DNA of 64,000 bases from Mucilaginibacter sp. KACC 22063 (GTDB lineage Bacteria; Bacteroidota; Bacteroidia; Sphingobacteriales; Sphingobacteriaceae): NCBI RefSeq assembly GCF_028736115.1, contig NZ_CP117877.1, positions 3,472,001-3,536,000 on the forward strand. Direction: 5' to 3'. Under the pieces are notes generated by a model that saw only the letters and a program-made list of their open reading frames with translations, was not told the origin of the DNA and did not search any database. The stretch's first letter is position 1. Each line of letters starts with the position of its first letter. A program made the translations under genes and the position numbers. This document shows, piece by piece, positions 1 to 8,973 of this stretch.

Positions 1-3000
1 TGGGGGCGCTGGATTTTGGTTTGATTGTAGACGGGGCCGTTATTATTGTAGAAGCGGTTATGCACACGCTTAGCCACAGTAAACAATTTAAAAGTATTGG
101 AACCCTGGAACAGGATGATATGGACAAGGAGGTAAACAGCGCTGCCAGCAAGATGATGAACAGCGCCGTATTTGGCCAGATCATTATCCTGGTGGTGTAT
201 CTGCCTATCTTCACTTTACAGGGCATTGAAGGTAAAATGTTTAAGCCTATGGCACAAACGGTAGCATTTGCTTTATTGGGCGCTTTTATTTTATCTCTTA
301 CCTATAATCCCTATGATGAGTGCAGTCTTTCTGAGCAAGAAGATAAAGCACCAACCGAACATTTCAGACAGGCTGATGGCTAAAGTAGAAAAAGCATACC
401 AGTCAGGCCTTAACCGTATCATCGCTTTTCCGAAAATCGTATTGTTAGCTGTTATCGGCCTGTTCCTATTTTCGGCCTATGTTTTAACCACACTAGGCGG
501 CGAGTTTATCCCGGCGCTGGAAGAAGGTGATTTTGCCGTTGATACCCGCGTACTAACGGGCAGCAGTCTGCATACAACTATCACTAATACCCAAAAAGCA
601 GCCCATATCTTAAAAACACAGTTCCCTGAAGTAGAAAAAGTGGTCACCAAAATTGGCAGTGGCGAGGTGCCCACCGACCCTATGCCGATGGATGCCAGCG
701 ATATGATGGTGATCCTGAAACCCAAGGATGAGTGGACATCAGCCAAAACCTTTAATGAGCTTTCTGAAAAAATGGGCAGGGCTTTGCAGGCTGTTCCGGG
801 TGTTACCGCGGGCTTCCAGTTCCCGGTGCAGATGCGCTTTAACGAGCTGATGACCGGCGCACGCCAGGATGTAGTTTGTAAAATATTCGGCGAAGACCTT
901 GATACCCTTGCGGTTTATGCCAACAAGCTGGGTAAGATCATCAATACGGTTGAGGGTGCTAAAAACCTATATGTGGAGGCAGTTGCGGGTATGCCGCAGA
1001 TCATCATTAATTATAATCGCAGCGCCATAGCACAGTACAACCTCAATATCACCGATATTAACAAAGTGGTTAACACGGCGCTGGCCGGGCAAAGCACCGG
1101 AACCGTGTTTGAAGGCGAAAAGCGCTTTGACGTAGTGGTCAGGATAAGCGGTGAACAGAAAAAAGATCTGAAGGATATTCAAAATTTACTGATCCCGACA
1201 CCGGGAGGTACGCAAGTCCCTTTGTATCAATTGGCCGACGTGCAGATCAAAGATGGGCCCAACCAGATACAGCGGGAGGATGCTAAACGCCGTATTGTAG
1301 TGGGATTTAATGTTCGCGGCAGGGATGTACAAACCATTGTAAACGAGTTGCAGGCCAGGGTGGATCAGCAACTTAAATTCCCGGCGGGGTACTATGTAAC
1401 CTACGGTGGTGCCTTTGAAAACCTTAATGCTGCCAAACAGCGCCTGATGATCGCGGTGCCGGTTTCGCTACTGCTTATTTTTTTACTGCTGTACTTCGCT
1501 TTTAACTCCATCAGGCAGGGATTACTGATCTACTCCGCAATTCCTTTGTCAGCCATCGGGGGTATCCTTTTCCTGGCCCTGCGGGGCATGCCATTCAGTA
1601 TAAGTGCAGGTGTGGGCTTCATTGCTTTGTTTGGCGTAGCCGTGCTTAACGGCATTGTATTGATCTCTGAGTTTAATCAGTTAAAAAAAGAAGGGATGAC
1701 CGATTTGAAACGTATCGTGTTAATGGGTACCAAAGTAAGGCTAAGGCCGGTACTCATGACCGCATTTGTAGCCTCGCTGGGATTTTTCCCTATGGCTATC
1801 AGTAACGGTGCAGGCGCCGAAGTGCAAAGGCCTTTGGCTACAGTAGTGATAGGCGGGCTGCTGATTGCCACTTTTCTGACTTTATTCGTATTGCCCGTTT
1901 TGTACATCATGTTTGAAAAAGGGTTTAAGATGGTACTGGGCAAAAAAACAACCACCATGCTGTCCATTTTTCTGCTGACTATGATAGGCCAGGCATCCAA
2001 CGCGCAAACACCAATTACACTTAAAGCTGCTATTGATACTGCCTTGAAAAACAATTTGCAGGCGAAACATGAGCAGTTAAAGGCAAAATACCAGCAAATG
2101 CTGATGGGCACATCGGCTAACATATCGCAAGCCACCCTGTTTGGCGAGGCGGGGCAGATTAACAGTAGCTATACGGACACTAAGTTTGGCCTATCACAAG
2201 CATTCAACTTTCCTACGGTTTACAGCAGGCAAAAGGAACTTTTAAAAGCCGATTGGAAAAACAGTGTATTGAGCGCTGCCGTCAATGAAGCGCAGTTAAA
2301 AAAGCAAGTGAGCCAGGTGTACTATGCGCTGGTTTATACAGAACAAAAAAAGCAGCTACTAAAGCATACCGATAGCCTGTACCTGGGGTTTTATAAAAAG
2401 GCTGAGTTGCGGCTGGCTAAAGGCGAAACCAATATACTGGAGAAAACCAGCGCCGAAACCTTGCTGGGGCAGGTACAAATGCAATTGAACCAGTTGAAAG
2501 AAGATGAAGCCCTTTTGCAATTGCAGTTCCAACTGTTGCTGAATTCTACGAAAGTGTTCACAACAACCGGCGCCAGTCATAAATTAAGTCTGATTGCTAT
2601 GGATGACAGCCTTAATTTAAAGGAACACCCGGCGGTAAAATTAATAGCACAGCAACAGCAAATTGCGGATGCCGCGATCCGCGTTGAAAAAAGCAGGCTT
2701 TTACCTGACCTGACCATCGGCTATAATAATACCAGTATAAAGGGTATCGGAGCTGATAACAAGCTTTATAATGGCGCGAACCGGTTTAATTCGGTGCAGG
2801 TGGGCATTGGTATCCCCATTTTCGCCGGTGCCCAAAAAGCCAGGATCAGCAGCGCCCGCGTGAACAAACAGCTGGCAGAGAGTAATCTTGCGCTAACGGT
2901 ACAAAACATAACATCGGCTTACCGGGCGGCAGACCTCCAATACCAAAAATATCTTCGGGCGGTATCCTATTTTGAAGGCAAACCCTTAAAAAATGCCGAA

Positions 3001-3165
3001 CTGATTACCAATACGGCCAATCAGCAAATTGCGGCCGGCAATATCAACTACCTGGAGTGGGTACAACTGGTTAACCAGGCCATCGCGATCAAAAATGATT
3101 ACCTGGAGGCTGTTCGCAATCTCAACGAAGCGGTCATACAACTTAACTATTTTTCCAATAACTAA
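1..3165 (+). pseudogene. cusA: CusA/CzcA heavy-metal RND permease fused to a TolC-type channel; 5' end outside window, frameshifted
   Basis: Proton-driven inner-membrane permease for monovalent or divalent metal export, fused to an outer-membrane factor. The frame entering the window reads GALDFGLIVDGAVIIVE, typical of the HME-RND family, and runs to about position 305. It then continues one frame over with IPMMSAVFLSKK. One extra A at 306/307 explains the break, since removing it restores TYIPMMSA. The RND half ends near 1950 with the usual terminal helices. From 1957 a TolC/CusC-like domain of about 400 residues follows, preceded by a signal-peptide-like stretch (MLSIFLLTMIGQASNAQ). RND-TolC fusions of this kind are known in Bacteroidota. 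The frameshift is either a true inactivation or an assembly error. It is not in a long homopolymer. The cusB gene starts 11 bp downstream. Confidence 0.85.
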
Positions 3166-3176
3166 AAATTCAGACC

Positions 3177-4310
3177 ATGAAATCCATCATATATTTATCG
3201 GCAATCGTGCTAACCTTATCCGCCTGCGGCGATAAAAAACCGTCAACAGCAACAACGGACAAGACAGGCAATCCTAATATCGTAACGCTTACAGCCGCAC
3301 AGTTGGAAAATGCGGCTATCAGCACCGGTAAGATCGGGCAAAAGGAAATATCGTCCATATTAAAACTCAACGGTAAGATTGATGTCCCGCCGCAAAACAT
3401 GGTTTCCATCAGTGTGCCTTTAGGCGGATATTTAAAATCCACCAAATTGTTACCGGGCATGCACGTGAACAAGGGCGAAGCAATTGCGATTATCGAAGAT
3501 CAGCAATACATCCAGTTACAACAGGATTACCTGACCGCGAAAGCCAGGATAGGCTACCTTGAAAATGAATATAACCGTCAAAGAGACCTTAACCAGAGTA
3601 AAGCCAGCAGCGACAAAGTTTTTCAGCAAGCCGAAGCCGAATACAGGAGCCAGCAGGTTTTAATCAGTTCTTTAGCCGAGAAACTACAGCTTATCGGGAT
3701 CAACGCACGAAACATCAGTGCAGGAAAAATATCGCGGAGTGTGAATATTTATTCGCCGATCAGCGGCTTTGTATCTAAGGTCAATGTTAATATCGGCAAA
3801 TACGTATCCCCTACTGAAGTACTCTTTGAACTGGTTAACCCTACAGATATTCACCTGGCGCTGAAAGTGTACGAGAAGGATCTGGATAAATTATACATCG
3901 GTCAAAAGCTGGTGGCCTATACCAACAATCAGCCTGAAAAAAAGCATAATGCCGAGATATTACTGATCGGCCGTGATCTTTCTGGCGACAGAAACGCGGA
4001 TGTACACTGTCATTTTGAAAATTATGACAAAACACTGGTGCCCGGTACCTATATGAATGCCGACATACAGGTCAGAAATACTCGGGCTTATGCCATAAGC
4101 AACGAAGCCATTGTGCAGTTTGAGGGCGAACAGTATATCTATAAAGTTATTGGGAACCGTCAGTTTGAGATGACTCCGGTAAATACCGGTGAAAGTGAAA
4201 ATGGGTTTACAGAAATCCTTTCGCCGACAAAAGACATGACCTCGAACGCTGTTTTCGTGACTAAAGGTGCGTATTCGTTATTAATGATGATGAAAAACAA
4301 AGCCGAATAA
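3177..4310 (+). CDS. cusB: CusB/CzcB-type periplasmic adaptor of the metal efflux pump
   Basis: Membrane-fusion (adaptor) subunit that joins the RND permease to the outer-membrane channel. The 377-residue protein starts with a lipoprotein signal whose lipobox is LSAC (Cys17), so it is probably anchored in the inner membrane facing the periplasm. A split biotinyl-lipoyl-like domain (GGYLKSTKLLPGMHVNKGE, and later the IYSPISGFVSKVNVNIGKYV region) brackets a coiled-coil hairpin around residues 110-175. A beta-barrel part follows, and the C-terminal region (YIYKVIGNRQFEMTPVNTG) is the membrane-proximal domain. It lies 11 bp after the permease/channel fusion, so the two are co-transcribed. Metal specificity (Cu/Ag or Co/Zn/Cd) cannot be settled from sequence alone. 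Confidence 0.88.
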   Translation: MKSIIYLSAIVLTLSACGDKKPSTATTDKTGNPNIVTLTAAQLENAAISTGKIGQKEISSILKLNGKIDVPPQNMVSISVPLGGYLKSTKLLPGMHVNKGEAIAIIEDQQYIQLQQDYLTAKARIGYLENEYNRQRDLNQSKASSDKVFQQAEAEYRSQQVLISSLAEKLQLIGINARNISAGKISRSVNIYSPISGFVSKVNVNIGKYVSPTEVLFELVNPTDIHLALKVYEKDLDKLYIGQKLVAYTNNQPEKKHNAEILLIGRDLSGDRNADVHCHFENYDKTLVPGTYMNADIQVRNTRAYAISNEAIVQFEGEQYIYKVIGNRQFEMTPVNTGESENGFTEILSPTKDMTSNAVFVTKGAYSLLMMMKNKAE

Positions 4311-4484
4311 CAGGATCTGAATTAAAACAACTAAGTGCCAGTATGCAGGGCACAGATGAAGCAGGAATCGTCAACTTTTCGGGTGCAATTCAAGTGATCA
4401 GGCATTTGTTAATTAGATACGCTTGCTTTCCATATTTCATTTTAACATAAGCCACTCATTGTTTGACTTGATTTGTCGCCTGCA

Positions 4485-4519
4485 TTACCTGTGGCGCTTA
4501 TTAGCTATGCCACAGGTAA
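4485..4519 (-). terminator. Hairpin downstream of the heme operon
   Basis: An 11-bp perfect stem (TTACCTGTGGC at 4485-4495 with GCCACAGGTAA at 4509-4519) and a 13-nt loop lie 16 bp after the hmuS stop codon. There is no clear T-tract on either strand, so it may protect the mRNA 3' end rather than terminate by itself. The rest of 4311-4535 shows nothing recognisable. Confidence 0.5.
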
Positions 4520-4535
4520 CCAGGACTTTTTTAAT

Positions 4536-5567
4536 TTAAATGATAGCAGTGCTGTCTGTAAGCAGGGTTCTCCATCCTTCGCTTTCAGGAATGCCGGGCT
4601 TACGCTTACCAAAAAACTGGACGATAGTATTACCATCTTTATCAAATACTTCGATACTATGTACCCAGCCATCAATAGTCGGCTTTTTAACCAGCCAAAC
4701 GGCATTTATGCCATCCATGCGCAAATGCATATTGAAATCAGGATCAAGTACATTAAACCAGGGACCTGTTTCTACCAATTTTACAATTGGGCCGGTATGG
4801 ATCTGGATGCAACCCGGACTGCCGGTAAAAACCATGATTTCTTGTCCGCTTGCAGCTGCGTTCTCAAGAATGGTCTTTAATGTACTTAACTCTAATCTGA
4901 ACGCGTATCCCTCTGGTGCCAAACGCAGGGCTTGCGTGCGGGTGAGTTGATGCTTTTTTAATAAGGGATGAAAATCATGCGTATCCTGCAATGCTTTCCA
5001 ACTTTCCTGAAACTCATTAACGTTGATCTCGTGATCAGGTAGTTCGGCTACAGGGGCAGACGCTGGCAATGCCGTTAACGTTTCCTGCTGATCATTTGCT
5101 GTATATTTTTTTACCAAATTATGGTAAGCTTGTTGATCGCTTTCCTCAATCAAATAAATTTTGTGCACCGCCTCGCCGCTTTTATCAAAGAATTGCAGAC
5201 TATAGCGGTCCGACTCGTTAACGGCAAAGCCAAAAGCCCAATAGTTCATAAATAAACGTAGATCGATATCGGGCGTAACCACCAGACCAACATGGCCGTT
5301 AAAAGAGGCTTTCTTGTAGATGCCTTTTCGCTCATGTACGCAATAGTCGTTACGGGTCAGGGCCATTACCTTGCCTAAAGTGTTTATTTCTTTCAGCAGT
5401 TCGGGAAAACGATCATTCAGCCTGATCACGTTTACGTCAATACCTGTATTTAACAATTCCGCTTCGCTCATACCTAATTGTTTTGCCGCGTCGCGGATCC
5501 GAACCTTAGGATTTTGTTCTTTAAAAGCATCCCATTGCGCTTTTATCGTTTGTATCGTACTTTCCAT
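4536..5567 (-). CDS. hmuS: Hemin-degrading/heme-handling factor HmuS
   Basis: Cytoplasmic protein of the HemS/HmuS/ChuS family that binds incoming heme and passes it on or breaks it open to release iron. Length (343 aa) matches the family, which is built of two tandem repeats of the same fold. Here they are about residues 20-170 and 190-340. The N-terminal stretch with KVRIRDAAKQLGMSEAELL and the FDKDGNTIVQFFGKRKPGI segment are characteristic. It is the last gene of the hmu operon, 11 bp after hmuV, which fits its place as the cytoplasmic end of the heme import route. Whether it has oxygenase activity or only carries heme is not decided by sequence. Confidence 0.9.
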   Translation of the reverse strand: MESTIQTIKAQWDAFKEQNPKVRIRDAAKQLGMSEAELLNTGIDVNVIRLNDRFPELLKEINTLGKVMALTRNDYCVHERKGIYKKASFNGHVGLVVTPDIDLRLFMNYWAFGFAVNESDRYSLQFFDKSGEAVHKIYLIEESDQQAYHNLVKKYTANDQQETLTALPASAPVAELPDHEINVNEFQESWKALQDTHDFHPLLKKHQLTRTQALRLAPEGYAFRLELSTLKTILENAAASGQEIMVFTGSPGCIQIHTGPIVKLVETGPWFNVLDPDFNMHLRMDGINAVWLVKKPTIDGWVHSIEVFDKDGNTIVQFFGKRKPGIPESEGWRTLLTDSTAII

Positions 5568-5578
5568 GTCGTTTTAGT

Positions 5579-6370
5579 TTAAGTGTTGTAATTAAATCGC
5601 CCGGCAGTGATGACCAGCGGGCAATTAAAGTTTTCATTATTCATCAGTTGCACCCTGATGCCAAAGGCATTGTGTATGTTTTCGCAGGTCACCACCTGTT
5701 GGGGTCTACCGAGAGCCTGAACTTTCCCTTGTTTCAGGATCATGATCTGATCGGCATAGGCAGCGGCCAGATTGATGTCATGAAGAATACAGATTACGCC
5801 ATATCCCCGATCAGCCATAGCCCTTGCCTGAGTCAATAATTGTTGCTGGTGCAGCAGATCGAGGCCATTTGTTGGTTCATCCAACAAAAGCCAGCCATTT
5901 GGTACATCCTGTATCTGTGCAATGACGCGAGCCAACTGCACACGTTGCTGCTCGCCACCTGACAGGGTTTCATAGGTTCGCCCGGCCATTATGGTGATTC
6001 CTGTAGCCTGCATAGCTTCCATCACCACTTGTATATCGTGCTCGGTCGGTTGTCCATCAAAGTGCGGGTACCTGCCCATTAATACGATCTCTTTAACGGT
6101 GAATGAAAGACTGATGGTGTTATGCTGTGTTAACACAGACCGTTTGCGAGCAAGCTCCTTTAAAGGATAATCGTCCAGATTCTTACCATTAAACTGAATT
6201 TTCCCGGATGACGGCCGCATCTCGTTACAAAGTAATTTGAGCAGGGTACTTTTACCTGCACCATTGGCACCTATAATTGCCATGATCTTGCCTTGCTTCA
6301 CTTCGAACGAAACATTACTTAAGATCTCCTTCTTTCCAGCGAAATAAGAAACATGGTTAACCTTGATCAT
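5579..6370 (-). CDS. hmuV: Heme ABC transporter ATP-binding protein HmuV
   Basis: ATPase of the inner-membrane heme importer. All ABC motifs are present: Walker A GANGAGKST (about residues 34-42), Q-loop in LTQHNTISLSF, signature LSGGEQQRVQLARV, Walker B WLLLDEPT followed by the D-loop, and the switch histidine in CILHDINLAAAYAD. Length (263 aa) is usual for HmuV/FecE-type ATPases. The start overlaps the end of the permease gene hmuU by 4 bp, indicating translational coupling. With HmuU and HmuT it makes the transporter that takes heme from periplasm to cytoplasm. Confidence 0.94.
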   Translation of the reverse strand: MIKVNHVSYFAGKKEILSNVSFEVKQGKIMAIIGANGAGKSTLLKLLCNEMRPSSGKIQFNGKNLDDYPLKELARKRSVLTQHNTISLSFTVKEIVLMGRYPHFDGQPTEHDIQVVMEAMQATGITIMAGRTYETLSGGEQQRVQLARVIAQIQDVPNGWLLLDEPTNGLDLLHQQQLLTQARAMADRGYGVICILHDINLAAAYADQIMILKQGKVQALGRPQQVVTCENIHNAFGIRVQLMNNENFNCPLVITAGRFNYNT

Positions 6371-7416
6371 ACCTGTTGTTTTTTAATTTGTGCGCTGATC
6401 ATATAAATAAATACCGGGGAACCTGCCAATGCAGTAACAATACCGATGGGTAATTCTGCAGGTGCTACCAGGGTGCGTGATACCAGATCAGCAAGGGTGA
6501 GCATGGCCGCTCCCAGGATAGCAGAGCCGGGTATAACCAGTCTGTTATCGGCGCCAAAGCCTATGCGGATGATATGCGGCACGACGAGGCCTACAAAGCT
6601 GATGATACCGGCAACGGCCACTGACGCTCCTACAGACATGGTAGCCAATAAAAGTACTACACGCTTTATATTATTAACGTTGAAGCCCATGTGCCCGGCT
6701 TGTGTTTCACCAAGGGCTATGGCATTTAGCGACTTGCCCATAAAGGGTAATACCAGAACCGGTATTGCAATAAAAGGCAATATACTGCCAACCGAAAGCC
6801 AGCTTGAGCCACCTAAACTTCCTAAACTCCAAAAGGTAAGATTTCGAAGTTGCTCATCAGTTGAGATATAGGTCAGCAAGCCTGTAAAAGAAAAAGCCAG
6901 CGCATTAATAGCGATACCTGTTAGCAGTAAGGCGGTAATCATGGTGCGCCCTTTGCGCATCGCCAGTTTATAAACGGCCAAAGCTGTAACCAATGCCCCT
7001 GAAAATGCCGCTACCGATAGCATGTAATAACTGTAGGTACTACCGATCATGGTTAACAGTTTCCCCCCGAATACTATGGTTAAGGCAGCAAATAATGTAG
7101 CCCCGGATGAAATGCCGATCAGCCCCGGCTCAGCCAATGGGTTACGAAATAAACCCTGGATTGCTGCACCTGCAATGGCCAGCGCCGCACCGATCAACAC
7201 ACCCGATAATACTCTTGGCAATCGCAGGTTAAGCATTACAGCCAGTTGCTGCGATGTAAACCCGGCCTTATGGCTTAAGCCGGTATGATAACTGATCATC
7301 GACCAGAGTTGATGAACCTGGATGTGTACGGCTCCAATGCATATCGAAGCGATAACAACCAGCACTAGCAACACCGATAAACCAAACAGTATGTAGCTGT
7401 GATTTTTAAGAACCAT
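6367..7416 (-). CDS. hmuU: Heme ABC transporter permease HmuU (FecCD family)
   Basis: Inner-membrane permease of a BtuC/FecCD-type importer, 349 aa with about ten hydrophobic segments. Family signatures include GAALAIAGAAIQGLFRNPLAEPGLIGISSG near residue 80-105 (split here only for reading) and GIISFVGLVVPHIIRI near residue 265. It overlaps hmuT and hmuV by one and four bases, so the three transporter genes form a tightly coupled block. The heme assignment rests on the neighbours HmuT, HmuY and HmuS rather than on the permease sequence, which cannot by itself be separated from siderophore or cobalamin permeases. Confidence 0.93.
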   Translation of the reverse strand: MVLKNHSYILFGLSVLLVLVVIASICIGAVHIQVHQLWSMISYHTGLSHKAGFTSQQLAVMLNLRLPRVLSGVLIGAALAIAGAAIQGLFRNPLAEPGLIGISSGATLFAALTIVFGGKLLTMIGSTYSYYMLSVAAFSGALVTALAVYKLAMRKGRTMITALLLTGIAINALAFSFTGLLTYISTDEQLRNLTFWSLGSLGGSSWLSVGSILPFIAIPVLVLPFMGKSLNAIALGETQAGHMGFNVNNIKRVVLLLATMSVGASVAVAGIISFVGLVVPHIIRIGFGADNRLVIPGSAILGAAMLTLADLVSRTLVAPAELPIGIVTALAGSPVFIYMISAQIKKQQV

Positions 7417-8261
7417 TAGTTGATTTTCTGTGCCAGTTCACCAACCGCTAATCCTAACCTCGGGCCAAAGCTGCTCACCAGTTCGCCATCCATCGTTATA
7501 AACCGCTTGTTTTTACCTGCATTGGTTTGCGCTACACCTTGTACATTTAGTAAACCCATTGCACCACCCAAACTATCCATGCCACTGCTGAATAATAAGA
7601 TCACATCCGGATTAGCCGCAACTAAAGCTTCGGGCGTTAGGGGCTTAAAATCTTTGAAGCCGGTAACCGCATTAATGCCACCCGCCATCTCAATAATTTG
7701 CTGCATTTGTGTGCCTTCGCCAGCCACCATCATGGTACCGGTGCCACGGGCATAAATGAACAATACTTTGGGTTTACCAACCTTTTTAACTTTTGCAGCT
7801 GCAGCCAGGTCGCTGTTTAATTGCTTAATCAGCGGATCAGCCTTTTGCGGTCTGCCAAAAGCGGCCGCTACTTCTTTAATTAGCTTACGAGTGCCATCGG
7901 CAGAATAGATTTGCGTAAACAAAACCAGTTTAATGCCTGCACTTTTAAGTTGCGATACCAGTTCGGGCTTTAATTCACTTGATAAGCCCGTTACCACATC
8001 CGGTTGCAGGGTCAAAATGCCTTCAGCACTCAGGTTGCGGTTATGTCCTACTTTAGGTTTACTTTTCAGGCTGGCAGGATAATTACTGGTAATATCGGTA
8101 CCAATAATATTGCTTTCCATACCAATGCCTGCCAATATTTCGCTCACGGTACCATTTACTGATACAATTTTGGGCGATACTTGTGCCCTGGCTCGCGGCG
8201 CATAGCTCATCATCCATATGATGAAGCTAAATAACAAGTATTTAGTATTTTTTACTTTCAT
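7416..8261 (-). CDS. hmuT: Periplasmic heme-binding protein HmuT
   Basis: Substrate-binding protein of the heme ABC transporter (class III, helical-backbone fold). A signal peptide ends near residue 27 (YAPRARAQ). The family pattern SVNGTVSEILAGIGM, then GTDITSNYP and KVGHNRNLSAEGILTLQPD, is that of HmuT/ChuT. A heme-ligating Tyr or His cannot be pinned down with certainty, but the conserved GHNRNLS turn is present. Length 281 aa is normal. It sits between hmuY and hmuU and ends on the start of hmuU. The 78-bp gap to hmuY shows no hairpin or gene. Confidence 0.91.
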   Translation of the reverse strand: MKVKNTKYLLFSFIIWMMSYAPRARAQVSPKIVSVNGTVSEILAGIGMESNIIGTDITSNYPASLKSKPKVGHNRNLSAEGILTLQPDVVTGLSSELKPELVSQLKSAGIKLVLFTQIYSADGTRKLIKEVAAAFGRPQKADPLIKQLNSDLAAAAKVKKVGKPKVLFIYARGTGTMMVAGEGTQMQQIIEMAGGINAVTGFKDFKPLTPEALVAANPDVILLFSSGMDSLGGAMGLLNVQGVAQTNAGKNKRFITMDGELVSSFGPRLGLAVGELAQKIN

Positions 8262-8339
8262 GTTTTAGAAATTTAAATGCTCCGCCACCCTCGCGGTTTA
8301 CGGAACATGAACCAACTATTCTGATACTTTTCAAATTGA

Positions 8340-8948
8340 CTATTGTAAACTGGTGGTACCATTTGACTGGTAAGCATAACGGAAAGTGTAAATTCTTGAC
8401 GCCGGCCTGGTAGTTAAATCGGCAAAGGCTGGCGTGGTAGTATCAGGGTTGCCTTTGTAATAGCTTTTCATTTCTATTTTGGCATAATTACCCGAACTGG
8501 TTTTCACCACGATAATTTTACCGGGAACCATTAAAATAGCATGCTGGGGTGCTGTGGTCGCTGTATAAGTATACCAGCCCGTAATGGCTGCTGCACCAAT
8601 TGCGTCTGACTTGTAACCGCTTGCTGGCGCAGTAGTTAAATCAGTAAAAGTGCTGCTAACTACCTGAGCTTGTGTTGTACCTGTACCGGACGAACCGCCG
8701 TTGACGAAAATACTGGTGCCTGAAAATTTAATATCCCATTTTGTCCCGGTGGTATCTGCGCCCGTTACGATTGCATTGTTCGCCAGGCTGTAGTAAACGT
8801 TACCTTTTGAACCATCGAGATCTGTAACTGTGTTGGTTTTTAAGGTTGCTGCGGGCGCAACGCTATCATCATTGTTCTTGCTGCAGGCGCTCATTAAAAG
8901 TAAAGAGCTGCTTAATAGTCCTAATGCTAAAGTCTGTAGTCTGTTCAT
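8340..8948 (-). CDS. hmuY: HmuY-family heme-binding lipoprotein
   Basis: Surface hemophore-like lipoprotein that captures heme and hands it to the TonB receptor, as known for Porphyromonas HmuY. I place the start at 8948, giving MNRLQTLALGLLSSSLLLMSACSKNNDD with a clean lipobox (MSAC), rather than an in-frame Met 20 codons upstream, which lies inside the end of the receptor gene. Family features are WDIKFSGTSIFVNGG and the beta-rich body. The mature protein is about 185 residues. It lies 25 bp downstream of the receptor gene in the same operon, the arrangement seen for hmuR-hmuY in other Bacteroidota (there usually hmuY first). Confidence 0.83.
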   Translation of the reverse strand: MNRLQTLALGLLSSSLLLMSACSKNNDDSVAPAATLKTNTVTDLDGSKGNVYYSLANNAIVTGADTTGTKWDIKFSGTSIFVNGGSSGTGTTQAQVVSSTFTDLTTAPASGYKSDAIGAAAITGWYTYTATTAPQHAILMVPGKIIVVKTSSGNYAKIEMKSYYKGNPDTTTPAFADLTTRPASRIYTFRYAYQSNGTTSLQ

Positions 8949-8973
8949 CTTATTTGTTTGTTTCGATTTATGG

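Noticed and set aside
4473-4950. Plus-strand reading frames opposite hmuS
   Set aside because: They are antisense shadows of a clear hmuS gene with low-complexity translations; no independent support.
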